Shown piece after piece: positions 16,082-25,176 of a stretch of DNA of 64,000 nucleotides. The translations under genes and the position numbers were made by a program. The DNA lies in assembly GCF_030010235.1 (NCBI RefSeq), contig NZ_JASCRS010000002.1, positions 186,001 to 250,000 of the forward strand, read 5' to 3'. The stretch comes from Leucobacter sp. UT-8R-CII-1-4 (GTDB taxonomy: Bacteria; Actinomycetota; Actinomycetes; Actinomycetales; Microbacteriaceae). Position 1 is the first letter of the stretch. Every line of letters starts with the position of its first letter. Under the pieces are notes generated by a model. It saw only the letters and a list, made by a program, of their open reading frames with translations. It had not been told where the DNA came from and did not search any database.

Positions 16082-19000
16082 TGGGCTGGAACAATCCGCC
16101 ACGCTCCTGGCAGGAAATGGAGCGAATCCTTTCTGGCAGGTCCGCGGAAGGCGAGCCTCCAGATAGCGTGGAAAGCGCCTCAGAGCACAGTGCTCACACA
16201 GCGGGCGATCCAACGCTGCGCTACCTAGCCCCACCGAGCGAGCTCAGCGACCGCAACGACAGTAGCGACGCCACTCACAGGACAGTCGTACCCTACGCGG
16301 AACTGCACGCACACTCGCACTACAGCTTTCTTGATGGCGCCAGCTCGCCCGAAGCCCTTGTCGCCGAGGCTGCTCGGCTCGGCCACACCGGCATTGCGAT
16401 CACAGATCACGATGGCTTTCCCGGCGCGCCAAGATTCGCCGAGGCAGCGGGTGATCATGCGGGCCTCGACACGGTGTACGGCTCGGAGCTTTCTCTCGGT
16501 CTGCAGGCACCCCAGCTTGGAGTTGCCGACCCATCGGGCACTCATCTGTTAGTGCTTGCGCAAGGTGTGAGCGGATATCACCGGCTCTCTGCGGCAATCA
16601 CCGAGGCGCAATTGGCAGGTATGCAAAAAGGTCGGCCGCTCTATGACATTGAGGCGCTTGCTGAGGCAGCAAATGGAGAGTGGGTTGTGCTGACCGGCTG
16701 CCGCAAGGGTGCAGTGCGGCAGGCTTTGGCGCGAGCCGAGAATACGGCCGATGCAGAGCGTGCCGCCGAGCTCGAACTTGAACAGCTCACGCGACTATTT
16801 GGGCAAGAGCAAGTATTTGTGGAGCTCACTGATCACGGCCACCCGGGTGACGACGTGCGCAATGCACAGCTCGCCGAGCTGGCTGGGCGATCCTCGTTGC
16901 CCACTCTTGTCACCGGGGGTGTGCATGCGGCAACCCGGGCCGACACTCAGCTCGCCGAAGCGCTGGCCGCGATCCGCTCTCGCCGAAGCCTCGACGAACT
17001 TGACCCGTTTTTACCGGCCTCGGGCGGCGCCCGTTTGCGTTCCGGTCAGGCCATGCTGCGCCGTTTCGGCAGACACAAAGACGCCGTGTTGCGCACAGCG
17101 ACACTCGCAAAAGAACTTTCGTTCTCGCTGCGCGCCGCCACACCGAAACTGCCAAGACTTGATGTGCCAGCGGGTTTCACTCAGATGACCTGGTTGCGAG
17201 ATTTGGTACGCCAAGGGGCGGCAGAACGGTACGGCACCCCGAACGCAGAAATCTCTGCGCGGTTAGAAAAAGAGCTGCAGGTGATTGAGCAGCAAGATTT
17301 TCCCGGCTATTTTCTGGTCGTGCACGACATCGTGCAGTTCGCGCGCGGGCGTGGCATTCTGTGTCAGGGACGAGGATCTGCAGCAAATTCTGCCATTTGT
17401 TACGTGCTTGGCATTACCGAGGTCGACTCGATCTACTATGAGCTGCCCTTCGAACGCTTTCTGAGCAGCATGCGCGAAGAAGAGCCAGACATTGATGTCG
17501 ATTTTGACAGTGGCCGGCGCGAAGAAGTCATTCAGTATGTGTACCAAAAGTACGGCAGACGTAATGCGGCCCAGGTCGCGAATGTGATTAGTTACCGCCC
17601 GAAGAACGCAGTGCGAGACGCGGCAAAAGCGCTCGGCTTTGATGCTGCTGCTCAGCGCACCTTCTCGAAAGGGCTGGAACGACACGGCAAGATTCCGGCA
17701 GATGGCGATTCCCCTGTGCCGCAGCAGGTACGTGATCTGGCTAACCGCCTCCTTGATGCTCCGAGACATCTTGGTATTCATTCGGGTGGCATGGTGCTCA
17801 CTGAACGGCCGGTTGGTGAGGTCTGCCCCATCGAGCACGCACGCATGCCAGGTCGCACGGTGCTGCAATGGGACAAAGACGATTGCGCGGCCATGGGCCT
17901 CGTAAAGTTTGATCTGCTCGGACTTGGCATGTTGAGCGCACTGCAGCTCACCATGGATCTTGCGGAAGAAGCAACCGGTGAGCGCTGGACTCTTGCCACA
18001 TTGCCGCGCGATGAACCCGGCGTATACGACATGCTCTGTCGAGCCGATGCGATTGGCGTGTTCCAGCTCGAGAGCAGAGCGCAGCTCAACACTTTACCCC
18101 GGCTGCGACCTCGACGCTTCTACGATCTGGTCATTGAAATCGCGCTGATTCGGCCTGGGCCGCTGCAGGGTGGGGCGATCCACCCGTACCTTCGAAGACG
18201 CAATCGTGAAGAGAGCATCTCTTACCCGCATCCGCTGCTCGAATCGGTGCTTGAGCGCACACTTGGGGTTCCGCTCTTCCAGGAGCAACTTATGCAAATG
18301 GCGCAGGCGGTGGGAGACTGCACTGCCGAAGACGCTGATTTGTTGCGGCGTGCGATGGGTTCAAAACGTGGGATCGCGCGTATCGAGACGCTTGAGGCAA
18401 AACTCTTTGCCGGCATGAAGCGTAACGGCATCGACGACGAGACGGCACGGGGCGTCTATGCGCAAATTCAAGCGTTTGCGAGTTTTGGTTTCGCTGAAAG
18501 CCACTCAATCAGTTTCGCTTTGCTGGTTTATGCCAGCGCCTGGTTTAAGTTGCACTATCCGGCAGCCTTTTTGATCGGCCTATTGCGCTCGCAACCCATG
18601 GGTTTTTACGCACCGCGCACACTGGTTGAAGATGCCCGCAGACACGGCGTGCATGTGGTCGCCGCCGATGTGCAGCACCCGCGAGTGCACGCTTCGCTTG
18701 AGTCGCTTGACTCACTCGACTCGCTTCGCCGTGCCGCGGGGGCTACTGACACCGCGAGTGCCGCCACCGGCCTCGCTACTTGTCTACCGCGAGAGCAGCC
18801 GCACCCGGGAGAATTCGATCCTAAACATTCCGATGATTCCGCAGCCCACCGACGCGACGGCAACTATGCCGTGCGGCTCGGTCTGGCTGAGGTGCGCGGA
18901 GTCGAGCAACCAGCCGCCGAGCGCATTGTTGCCGCCCGCGCCGATGGACCGTTTCTGAGCCTCGCCGATCTCGCGCGTAGGGCAGACCTTGATCGGGCAA

Positions 19001-19566
19001 CAATTGAGGCGCTTGCTACCGCCGGCGCCTGCACAGGACTTGAGATGACTCGCCGCGAAGCGCTCTGGGACGCCGCCCCCGCTTCAGATAACCGCGAACG
19101 ATTTTTGCCGGGCATTGCGGTGCACGTGCAGCCACCGCTTTTGCCGATACTGAGTGAGGCTGAGCAGACCGCTCTGGATCTGTGGAGCACCGGCATTGTC
19201 TCTGGCAAGCACCCCCTCGCCTTACTGCGTGCAGAGCTCGACCAGCGCGAGGTGACCCGCTCTGACATGCTCACACACGTACGGCACAATTCTTTTGTGC
19301 GAGTTGCTGGGTTGGTTACGCATCGGCAGCGTCCGCGCACAGCCGGAGGGGTTACTTTTTTGACGCTCGAAGACGAATCTGGCACCGCGAATATTGTGGT
19401 GTGGAGTTCGGTTTGGCAACGTTTTCAACATATTGCGCGAGGATCGCCAGCCCTTGTTGTCGCTGGCACACTTGAGCGCAGCGCAGACGGTTTGCCCAAC
19501 ATTATTGCGGGCGCGTTTGAGCCGCTGGCCGCACCTGACTCGGTTTCGTCACGAGACTTTCGCTGA
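16081..19566 (+). CDS. dnaE2: Error-prone DNA polymerase DnaE2
   Basis: This is a C-family polymerase of 1161 residues. A low-complexity N-terminus of about 75 residues is followed by the PHP domain (YAELHAHSHYSFLDGAS, AITDHDGFPG), the polymerase core with catalytic EEPDIDVDFDSGRREEVI, the fingers with FQEQLMQMAQAVGDCTAEDAD and GSKRGIARIE, a tandem HhH region and a C-terminal OB fold (RVAGLVTHRQRPRTAGGVTFLTLEDE). The OB ending and the imuA-imuB neighbours mark it as DnaE2, not replicative DnaE1. A serine/aspartate-rich insert lies near residues 870-930. Confidence 0.95.
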   Translation: MGWNNPPRSWQEMERILSGRSAEGEPPDSVESASEHSAHTAGDPTLRYLAPPSELSDRNDSSDATHRTVVPYAELHAHSHYSFLDGASSPEALVAEAARLGHTGIAITDHDGFPGAPRFAEAAGDHAGLDTVYGSELSLGLQAPQLGVADPSGTHLLVLAQGVSGYHRLSAAITEAQLAGMQKGRPLYDIEALAEAANGEWVVLTGCRKGAVRQALARAENTADAERAAELELEQLTRLFGQEQVFVELTDHGHPGDDVRNAQLAELAGRSSLPTLVTGGVHAATRADTQLAEALAAIRSRRSLDELDPFLPASGGARLRSGQAMLRRFGRHKDAVLRTATLAKELSFSLRAATPKLPRLDVPAGFTQMTWLRDLVRQGAAERYGTPNAEISARLEKELQVIEQQDFPGYFLVVHDIVQFARGRGILCQGRGSAANSAICYVLGITEVDSIYYELPFERFLSSMREEEPDIDVDFDSGRREEVIQYVYQKYGRRNAAQVANVISYRPKNAVRDAAKALGFDAAAQRTFSKGLERHGKIPADGDSPVPQQVRDLANRLLDAPRHLGIHSGGMVLTERPVGEVCPIEHARMPGRTVLQWDKDDCAAMGLVKFDLLGLGMLSALQLTMDLAEEATGERWTLATLPRDEPGVYDMLCRADAIGVFQLESRAQLNTLPRLRPRRFYDLVIEIALIRPGPLQGGAIHPYLRRRNREESISYPHPLLESVLERTLGVPLFQEQLMQMAQAVGDCTAEDADLLRRAMGSKRGIARIETLEAKLFAGMKRNGIDDETARGVYAQIQAFASFGFAESHSISFALLVYASAWFKLHYPAAFLIGLLRSQPMGFYAPRTLVEDARRHGVHVVAADVQHPRVHASLESLDSLDSLRRAAGATDTASAATGLATCLPREQPHPGEFDPKHSDDSAAHRRDGNYAVRLGLAEVRGVEQPAAERIVAARADGPFLSLADLARRADLDRATIEALATAGACTGLEMTRREALWDAAPASDNRERFLPGIAVHVQPPLLPILSEAEQTALDLWSTGIVSGKHPLALLRAELDQREVTRSDMLTHVRHNSFVRVAGLVTHRQRPRTAGGVTFLTLEDESGTANIVVWSSVWQRFQHIARGSPALVVAGTLERSADGLPNIIAGAFEPLAAPDSVSSRDFR

Positions 19567-19652
19567 ACCTCGGGCAGGCTTTCGCTGAACCGCAGGCATG
19601 CTTTCTCCTAACCGCGGGAATGCTTTCGCCGAACCACGAGCAGGTTTTCGCC
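19557..19652 (+). repeat. Four tandem 22-bp repeats overlapping the dnaE2 stop
   Basis: Units start at 19557, 19579, 19601 and 19623, with a partial fifth to 19652. Each has the form CTTTCGCTGAACC followed by a variable GGGCAGG-like half. The dnaE2 TGA is inside the first unit. Units differ from one another at several positions, so the array is old or under weak constraint. The rest of the gap to pncB (19653-19716) shows nothing else. Confidence 0.75.
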
Positions 19653-19716
19653 ATTAGCTGATGGATTCTCGCGTGCGAAACCGGCAGATAGAACGCACTC
19701 GCAGTAGGCTTGCGGC

Positions 19717-21039
19717 GTGCACACATCGACTGCGTTTCTGACAGACCGCTACGAACTGACCATGGTTGACGCGGCGCTTGCCGCGGGCACCGCGCATCGG
19801 CAGAGCGTCTTTGAATTGTTCGCCCGCAGGCTCTCTGGCGCGCGCCGCTACGGGGTAGTCGCTGGCACCGGTCGTCTGCTTGAAGCCATCGCTAATTTTC
19901 GATTCGGCGATGAAGAACTTGAGTGGCTTCGCTCTGAAGAGTTCTTGCAGCCAGAAACCCTCGATTGGCTCGCAAACTTTAAGTTCTCGGGCAATATTTG
20001 GGGGTACCCCGAAGGCGAAGTCTTTTTCCCAGGTTCACCACTGCTCACGGTTGAATCGACGTTTGCCGAGGGCGTGCTGCTTGAGACCCTCGCACTCAGC
20101 ATTTTGAACGCCGACTCGGCGGTGGCGACGGCTGCAAGCCGCATGGTGCAGGCCGCCAACGGTCGCCCGCTCGCAGAGATGGGTTCGCGCCGCACCGCAG
20201 AATACAGCGCCGTGACTGCCGCTCGTGCCGCCTACATTGCGGGCTTTGCTGCGACCAGCAACCTTGAGGCTGGACGCAGTTTTGGCGTGCCGACCATGGG
20301 CACCGCCGCACACTCGTTCACGCTGTTGCACGATAGCGAGCGCGAGGCGTTCAAGGCTCAGGTGGCAACACTTGGTGTTGGCACCACGCTGTTGATCGAT
20401 ACCTATGACATTGAGCAGGGTGTGCGGACCGCGGTAGAGGTGGCTGGCACCGAACTCGGGGCGGTCCGTATTGACTCGGGCGATCTGCCAGTGGTGGTTG
20501 CTCGGGTGCGCGAGTTGCTTGATGAGCTTGGCGCGACAAACACTCGCATCACAGTCACCAACGACCTCGACGAGTACACTGTTGCCGCGCTTTCGGCTTC
20601 ACCGGTTGACAGCTTTGGTGTTGGCACCTCTGTTGTTGTCGGCAGCGGATCGCCCACTATGGGCATGGTGTACAAACTTGTCGCGCGTACCGGCGTAGAT
20701 GGCGAGTGGGTGGCTGTCGCGAAGAAGTCTGCAGATAAGGCCTCGGTTGGCGGGCGCAAGAGCGTACGGCGCATTTTTGATGCGCGCGGTAAGGCACGCA
20801 CGGAGATGATTTTCTTGGGTGATGGCCCTAGCGGCGCTGTCGAGGGTACTGATCTGAACGAGCCGAATCGTGAGGTACTTGTGCCGATGATGCTGGGTGG
20901 TGAGCTGCAGCCGGGCTTCACGGGGCGTGATGGTATCGAGCTTGCGCGCGAGCGGCATCAGCGTGTGGTGGCTGAACTGCCCCATGTGGCGATGAGCCTC
21001 ACGCGGGGTGATCCAGCGCTCGATACCGAGTATCACTGA
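19717..21039 (+). CDS. pncB: Nicotinate phosphoribosyltransferase
   Basis: This is a 440-residue cytoplasmic enzyme that converts nicotinate and PRPP to nicotinate mononucleotide in NAD salvage. It begins with the family motif TDRYELTMVDAAL and contains EMGSRRTAEYSAV, GTAAHSFTLLHDSEREAF, LIDTYDIEQGVRTAV and RIDSGDLPVV, the substrate-binding motifs of the type II phosphoribosyltransferase fold. GTG start at 19717, with AGTAGG ten bases ahead. Likely monocistronic, ending at the hairpin at 21222. Confidence 0.95.
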   Translation: MHTSTAFLTDRYELTMVDAALAAGTAHRQSVFELFARRLSGARRYGVVAGTGRLLEAIANFRFGDEELEWLRSEEFLQPETLDWLANFKFSGNIWGYPEGEVFFPGSPLLTVESTFAEGVLLETLALSILNADSAVATAASRMVQAANGRPLAEMGSRRTAEYSAVTAARAAYIAGFAATSNLEAGRSFGVPTMGTAAHSFTLLHDSEREAFKAQVATLGVGTTLLIDTYDIEQGVRTAVEVAGTELGAVRIDSGDLPVVVARVRELLDELGATNTRITVTNDLDEYTVAALSASPVDSFGVGTSVVVGSGSPTMGMVYKLVARTGVDGEWVAVAKKSADKASVGGRKSVRRIFDARGKARTEMIFLGDGPSGAVEGTDLNEPNREVLVPMMLGGELQPGFTGRDGIELARERHQRVVAELPHVAMSLTRGDPALDTEYH

Positions 21040-21221
21040 ACCTGCTCTGCCGTGAGCCAGAGAAATCTTCTGCGTCGAAGCCGCTTATGGCAGGTCTCTG
21101 GCCGAAGGTCGGTAAGAACCTGCGATCCGCCGCGTGACCTCAAGATGAAGATGATGACAATGTGGCCGCGGGAAAACGCTTTTGGTGTGCATAGTCTCGG
21201 GATATCGGCATACCGTCACAT

Positions 21222-21254
21222 AAAAAGGCTCAGAGAATTTCTCTGAGCCTTTTT
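21222..21254. terminator. Bidirectional intrinsic terminator between pncB and the DUF3039 gene
   Basis: A 14-bp stem (21222-21235 with 21241-21254) and a five-base loop carry A5 on the left and T5 on the right, so each strand has a U run. It lies between convergent genes and should end both transcripts. Confidence 0.92.
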
Positions 21255-21266
21255 AAAAAAAACGAA

Positions 21267-21539
21267 CTACTTCTTCATCCGTTCGTAGACCTTTTTGCAG
21301 TCTGGGCAGACCGGAAACTTCTCTGGGTCACGTGACGGCGTCCATTTCTTACCGCAGAGTGCACGCACAGGCTTTCCGCTCAGCGCCGACTCAAGAATCT
21401 TGTCTTTTGGCACGTAGTGCGAAAAACGCTCGTGGTCGCCGTCTTCAAGCTGATCCTGATTGAGCAGCTCTTCGAGCTCGCGGTCGAGTACATCGACTCC
21501 CCCGCCAGTGTCTGACTTATCGCGCGTGAAGATACCCAT
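21267..21539 (-). CDS. DUF3039 family protein
   Basis: This is a 90-residue conserved actinobacterial protein of unknown function. It has an acidic N-terminal half (LDRELEELLNQDQLEDGDHE) and a C-terminal cysteine-containing segment (CGKKW, then CPDCKKVYERM), possibly metal-binding. ATG 21539 starts MGIFTRDKSD. A pncB neighbour is common in relatives as far as I recall. Confidence 0.87.
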   Translation of the reverse strand: MGIFTRDKSDTGGGVDVLDRELEELLNQDQLEDGDHERFSHYVPKDKILESALSGKPVRALCGKKWTPSRDPEKFPVCPDCKKVYERMKK

Positions 21540-21571
21540 GTATTGATTCTACGCGAGAGAAGCTGAAGCGT

Positions 21572-23143
21572 TTAGTCAAAAGTCTGAGTAACAGCGATCA
21601 GCTCTGGAGCTGCTCGGTCGAAGATTCGGCCGCCGATCGTGATACCCAACGCCAAGAACACAGCGCCCCAGACCAAACCGAAGCCAAGAGCCACAATATT
21701 CAACCCAAGTGACGGGTCAAAGATTGCAAACACTGACACCACAACGGGTGGCACCGAGAAGATCAGCGCAAAGAGCATTGAGAAAGTCTGCGCCAGCCCA
21801 GCACCCGAACCCTGCACAGCAGGCTGCGCAAATGGGCTATCGCCGGGCCTGGTTGCCGGGTACGGCATGAGTGCCGAGAAAATGCTCGATGAAGCGGCAG
21901 AAACCAGCAGTACGGCGATGTTCATTCCGATCACAGCCGGCAGCAACCGCCAGTCACCGCTCACCGTCACTGTCACACTCGAACCGATAATCGCCAGCGG
22001 CAGACCAATCAACATAATCGGCGCAAGACGACCAGCTCGGTCGTGTGTGCCCTTTGTTCCACTGGCAACATGCATCCAGATAGCGGTCGAATCGAGCGCA
22101 ACATCGTTGTGCACCGACCAGCCGAACAGCAACAAGATCACAGGCAACGGCAACAGCGCAAGGGTGTGCGCGTCCATGCCGGCGATCCAGAGCGCCACAA
22201 TCATGATGACCGGGGCCACCGGAATTGCAAGCAGCGCAATACGGTAGCGAGGATCACGACGCCAATAGGTCAGCGTGCGAGCCGCAATCACCTCACGAGG
22301 TCGTGCAGGGAAGCGGTCAAAAATTTCGAGCCCCTCACGGCTGAGCCCGTCTGGAGCTGGCCGCTCGATGCTCGTCACAGAACGCGCGACGATCCAGAAC
22401 CACAGCACAAGCAGCACCACCAAGGCGGCGCCTGCTGCAGCGAAGCGCATCAGCGCGCCCTGGGCGTCACCCAATTCGGCAAGCGCGAGACCAGCGGCAG
22501 GTGCACCGAGAGGCGTCCAGCCGAAGACGCTCGCGGCATCTTGAATCGCTTGACTACGCGGTGAACGGAACGCATCAGCCAGCAGGAAGACCACAACCGG
22601 TAGCGCGGCAAGCAACAAGAGCATGCCGATCCAACGCAGCACAGCAGTTGCACGCGCAGGCACAATCAGTCGCACCAGCGCCGAACTCACACGGGCAAAG
22701 GCCATTGCCAGAAGCAGCGTGAGCACAACCGCAATCGCGGCTAGCCCGGGCTGAGTCAGTCGCTCGGGTCGCAGTACAAGCCCAGCGGCCAACCACAGCA
22801 CCAGCCAAATTGTTGGCCAGGTGATCAGACTTGATGTGTAAAGACTCGTTGAGATGCTCGCGGGCGATACCGGATACACCGCAAACTGGCGAGGCTCAAT
22901 GCTGCCGAGGTTTGCGAAAAACGGCACGAACGCAATCAGGGCGAACAAAATGGAAGCCAGGAAAACGTCGATGGACGCACGAGCTTCAGCATCGCCAGAA
23001 AGCAGTTGTGGCAGCCAAGCATAGCCAACAGCGAGCGCAATTGAGACAAGCCCAAAAAGCACCGTTCGCGTGACGCGTCGTGCATCCCCTCGGAACACCG
23101 AGAGCAGCAGGGCTACTCGGAGTCTGAAGAGCCGCGCAACCAC
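21572..23143 (-). CDS. ABC-2-type exporter, large membrane subunit
   Basis: This is a 523-residue protein with about twelve hydrophobic segments in two clusters, separated by a soluble part around residues 255-290 (IFDRFPARPREVIAARTLTYWRRDPRYR). Its start overlaps the upstream ATPase gene by 31 bases; GTG 23143 is preceded by GGGGAGGGG at five bases. It must pair with that ATPase as an exporter of unknown substrate. No family-specific catalytic motif is visible. Confidence 0.82.
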   Translation of the reverse strand: MVARLFRLRVALLLSVFRGDARRVTRTVLFGLVSIALAVGYAWLPQLLSGDAEARASIDVFLASILFALIAFVPFFANLGSIEPRQFAVYPVSPASISTSLYTSSLITWPTIWLVLWLAAGLVLRPERLTQPGLAAIAVVLTLLLAMAFARVSSALVRLIVPARATAVLRWIGMLLLLAALPVVVFLLADAFRSPRSQAIQDAASVFGWTPLGAPAAGLALAELGDAQGALMRFAAAGAALVVLLVLWFWIVARSVTSIERPAPDGLSREGLEIFDRFPARPREVIAARTLTYWRRDPRYRIALLAIPVAPVIMIVALWIAGMDAHTLALLPLPVILLLFGWSVHNDVALDSTAIWMHVASGTKGTHDRAGRLAPIMLIGLPLAIIGSSVTVTVSGDWRLLPAVIGMNIAVLLVSAASSSIFSALMPYPATRPGDSPFAQPAVQGSGAGLAQTFSMLFALIFSVPPVVVSVFAIFDPSLGLNIVALGFGLVWGAVFLALGITIGGRIFDRAAPELIAVTQTFD

Positions 23144-24297
23144 TCGAGCCCCTCCCCTTCATTCTTGGGGTTGGTGAGGTGCTTGAAGCGTTCTTCAAGG
23201 CTCACACCATCGCGAACCTCATCGACGGTGCCCTTAGCTACAACCGATCCATCAACGATTACGACTACGTGGTCGCAAATACGCTGAATCAAATCGAGGC
23301 TGTGGCTCGACATAATCACGCTGCCGCCACCTGCGACATACTTCTCAAGAATCTCAGTCACGTTCGAAGCCGAAACCGGATCGATCGTTTCGTATGGCTC
23401 ATCAAGCACCAATACTTCTGGTGCGTGAATCGTTGAGCACGCCAGGCCGATCTTCTTCTGCATACCTGCCGAGTAGTCAGAGACTGGGCGATCCAGCGCA
23501 GATTCAAGACCGAATGCCGTAGCGAGTTCGGCCGCGCGCTTTGCGACGGTTGCTTGGTCGAGGCCGTGCAGCACACCCGCGTAATAAAGCAGCTGACCGC
23601 CGGTAAGTCGGTCGAAGAGGCGAAGACGGTCGGGCAGGCTGCCGATCACGCGTTTAGCTTCTGGGCCGTTGCGCCAAACATCGATGTCACGAACCGAAAT
23701 ACGACCAGAGGTTGGGCGGTTGAGGCCGGTGATCATTGAGAGCACGGTGGTCTTGCCTGCACCGTTCGGGCCGACGACGCCGGTGAGCGATCCAGCGCGC
23801 ACTTCAAAAGATACGTCTGCTGCTGCGAGTACCTGACCGTAAGACTTCGTCAGCGATTCTGCCTGCAGAATTACCGGATTCTTGGCCGCAATTTCGGCGC
23901 GTTCACGGGCGCGCACCACAGAGGGCACTGGAATTTCGATGCGCCCGGTGCGCTGGGAAACCGGCGGTGCAGTTTCGTTGGTCTCGGCCTGTGCTGTGCC
24001 CGCTGCTTCAGACACGGCTTCGGCTAAGGCTGAATCAGTAGCCGAATTAGCCGAAGCAGTCGTTGCGCTTTCGCCGACAGCTCCCGCAACAACTTCAGGC
24101 GCATTCTCAGCTTCAGTCGCTGTCGCTGCCTCTGCCACGGTCTCTGGGGCTGCTTCTGCGGCTGCCGCAGACTTCACCATGGTACGGGGAATCCTTCGGT
24201 TGACGGTGCGTGGAGCCGCAGGAGTCTGGCTTTTTGCCGTCGACTCAGCATTACTCACGTCTTCGGAGGACTCTTCGCTGGGCGGGATTGCAGGCAC
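23113..24297 (-). CDS. ABC transporter ATP-binding protein with a long disordered N-terminal extension
   Basis: The product is about 394 residues. The first 150 or so are Ala/Glu/Thr-rich with no fold (AEAAPETVAEAATATEAENA). The ATPase domain follows: Walker A GPNGAGKT, signature YSAGMQKKIGLACS, Walker B VLVLDEPYETIDP and HSLD switch. It resembles CcmA/NatA-type exporters. The start is uncertain: GTG 24297 has AGG eight bases upstream; the frame is open to 24354 and GTG 24258 is possible. It forms a pair with the downstream ABC-2 permease. Confidence 0.85.
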   Translation of the reverse strand: MPAIPPSEESSEDVSNAESTAKSQTPAAPRTVNRRIPRTMVKSAAAAEAAPETVAEAATATEAENAPEVVAGAVGESATTASANSATDSALAEAVSEAAGTAQAETNETAPPVSQRTGRIEIPVPSVVRARERAEIAAKNPVILQAESLTKSYGQVLAAADVSFEVRAGSLTGVVGPNGAGKTTVLSMITGLNRPTSGRISVRDIDVWRNGPEAKRVIGSLPDRLRLFDRLTGGQLLYYAGVLHGLDQATVAKRAAELATAFGLESALDRPVSDYSAGMQKKIGLACSTIHAPEVLVLDEPYETIDPVSASNVTEILEKYVAGGGSVIMSSHSLDLIQRICDHVVVIVDGSVVAKGTVDEVRDGVSLEERFKHLTNPKNEGEGLEWLRGSSDSE

Positions 24298-24384
24298 GAC
24301 TACAAACCTATCAAACGTATGCGACCTACGATGCGCGCCAGCGCGTGCGCGCACGTTCTCATAGAAAACAGGCAGAATGTTCTT

Positions 24385-25176
24385 GTGACGAGCTTTACTG
24401 ATCAGCCGCGCTCAAAGCGCGCGACAGCCCTGAGATCGTTGCGCCTGCTCACCTTGCGTGATCTCAAGGTGCGATATTCAACCTCTCTACTTGGCTATCT
24501 TTGGTCGATTCTCGACCCTCTTGCCATGAGTTTGATCTACTGGTTCATCTTCACTCAGATGATGCAGCGCAGTATCGGAGAGACTCCGTACATAGTCTTT
24601 TTGCTCTGCGCGATGCTGCCATGGATGTGGTTCAACGGCGCAGTGAGCGATTCCAGTCGGGCGTTTTTGCGTGATGTGAAGCTCGTGCGCTCGGTTGCAC
24701 TACCGCGCTGGATTTGGGTCGCTCGAATTGTCTGCTCAAAGGGCATCGAGTTTTTGTTGAGCCTGCCAGTGCTCGCGCTATTCGCGATCTTTAATGGCGC
24801 AGAGGTGAACTGGCGCCTTGCGCTGTACCCGCTTGCCATCGTGATGATGGCTGCACTTGTGCTCGGCGTTGGCTTGATTCTGGCGCCACTTGTAGTGTTT
24901 TTCCGCGACCTTGAGCGCGCGACAAAGCTGATTTTGCGCGTGCTGTTTTATGCGTCACCTGTGATTTATGGCATCGGGGATTTGCCTGACGCTGTGGCGC
25001 CTTTCGCCTGGGCCAACCCGCTCTCGGGCATTTTCGCGCTGTTCCGTGCTGGGTTCTTCCCCGACCAATTGAATTGGACACTTGTTGGCACTTCGGCTGC
25101 GATCACCACTGCCATCTTGCTGGTTGGCATGTTGGTGTTCCGCCGTTCAGTTGGCGGAGTTTTGAAGGAACTATGA
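24385..25176 (+). CDS. Polysaccharide/teichoic-acid ABC exporter permease (Wzm/TagG-like)
   Basis: This is a 263-residue ABC-2 permease with about six helices. It has the typical N-terminal LTLRDLKVRYSTSLLGYLWS motif, PWMWFNGAVSDSSRAFLRD and YASPVIYGIGDLP. It exports a cell-wall glycopolymer together with the ATPase that follows at a 4-bp ATGA overlap. GTG 24385 is the chosen start because the 22 upstream in-frame codons are not family-like. Glycerophosphotransferases at 30881-35576 support a teichoic-acid-like substrate. Confidence 0.88.
   Translation: MTSFTDQPRSKRATALRSLRLLTLRDLKVRYSTSLLGYLWSILDPLAMSLIYWFIFTQMMQRSIGETPYIVFLLCAMLPWMWFNGAVSDSSRAFLRDVKLVRSVALPRWIWVARIVCSKGIEFLLSLPVLALFAIFNGAEVNWRLALYPLAIVMMAALVLGVGLILAPLVVFFRDLERATKLILRVLFYASPVIYGIGDLPDAVAPFAWANPLSGIFALFRAGFFPDQLNWTLVGTSAAITTAILLVGMLVFRRSVGGVLKEL

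Noticed and set aside
16081..19566. Replicative DnaE1 polymerase
   Set aside because: Linkage to imuA/imuB behind an SOS box, shorter length and the OB-fold ending fit DnaE2.
24298..24354. Longer N-terminus for the ABC ATPase starting at GTG 24354
   Set aside because: The added residues are basic and unlike the rest, and the site lacks a ribosome-binding sequence, while GTG 24297 has AGG at fair spacing. Not fully excluded.
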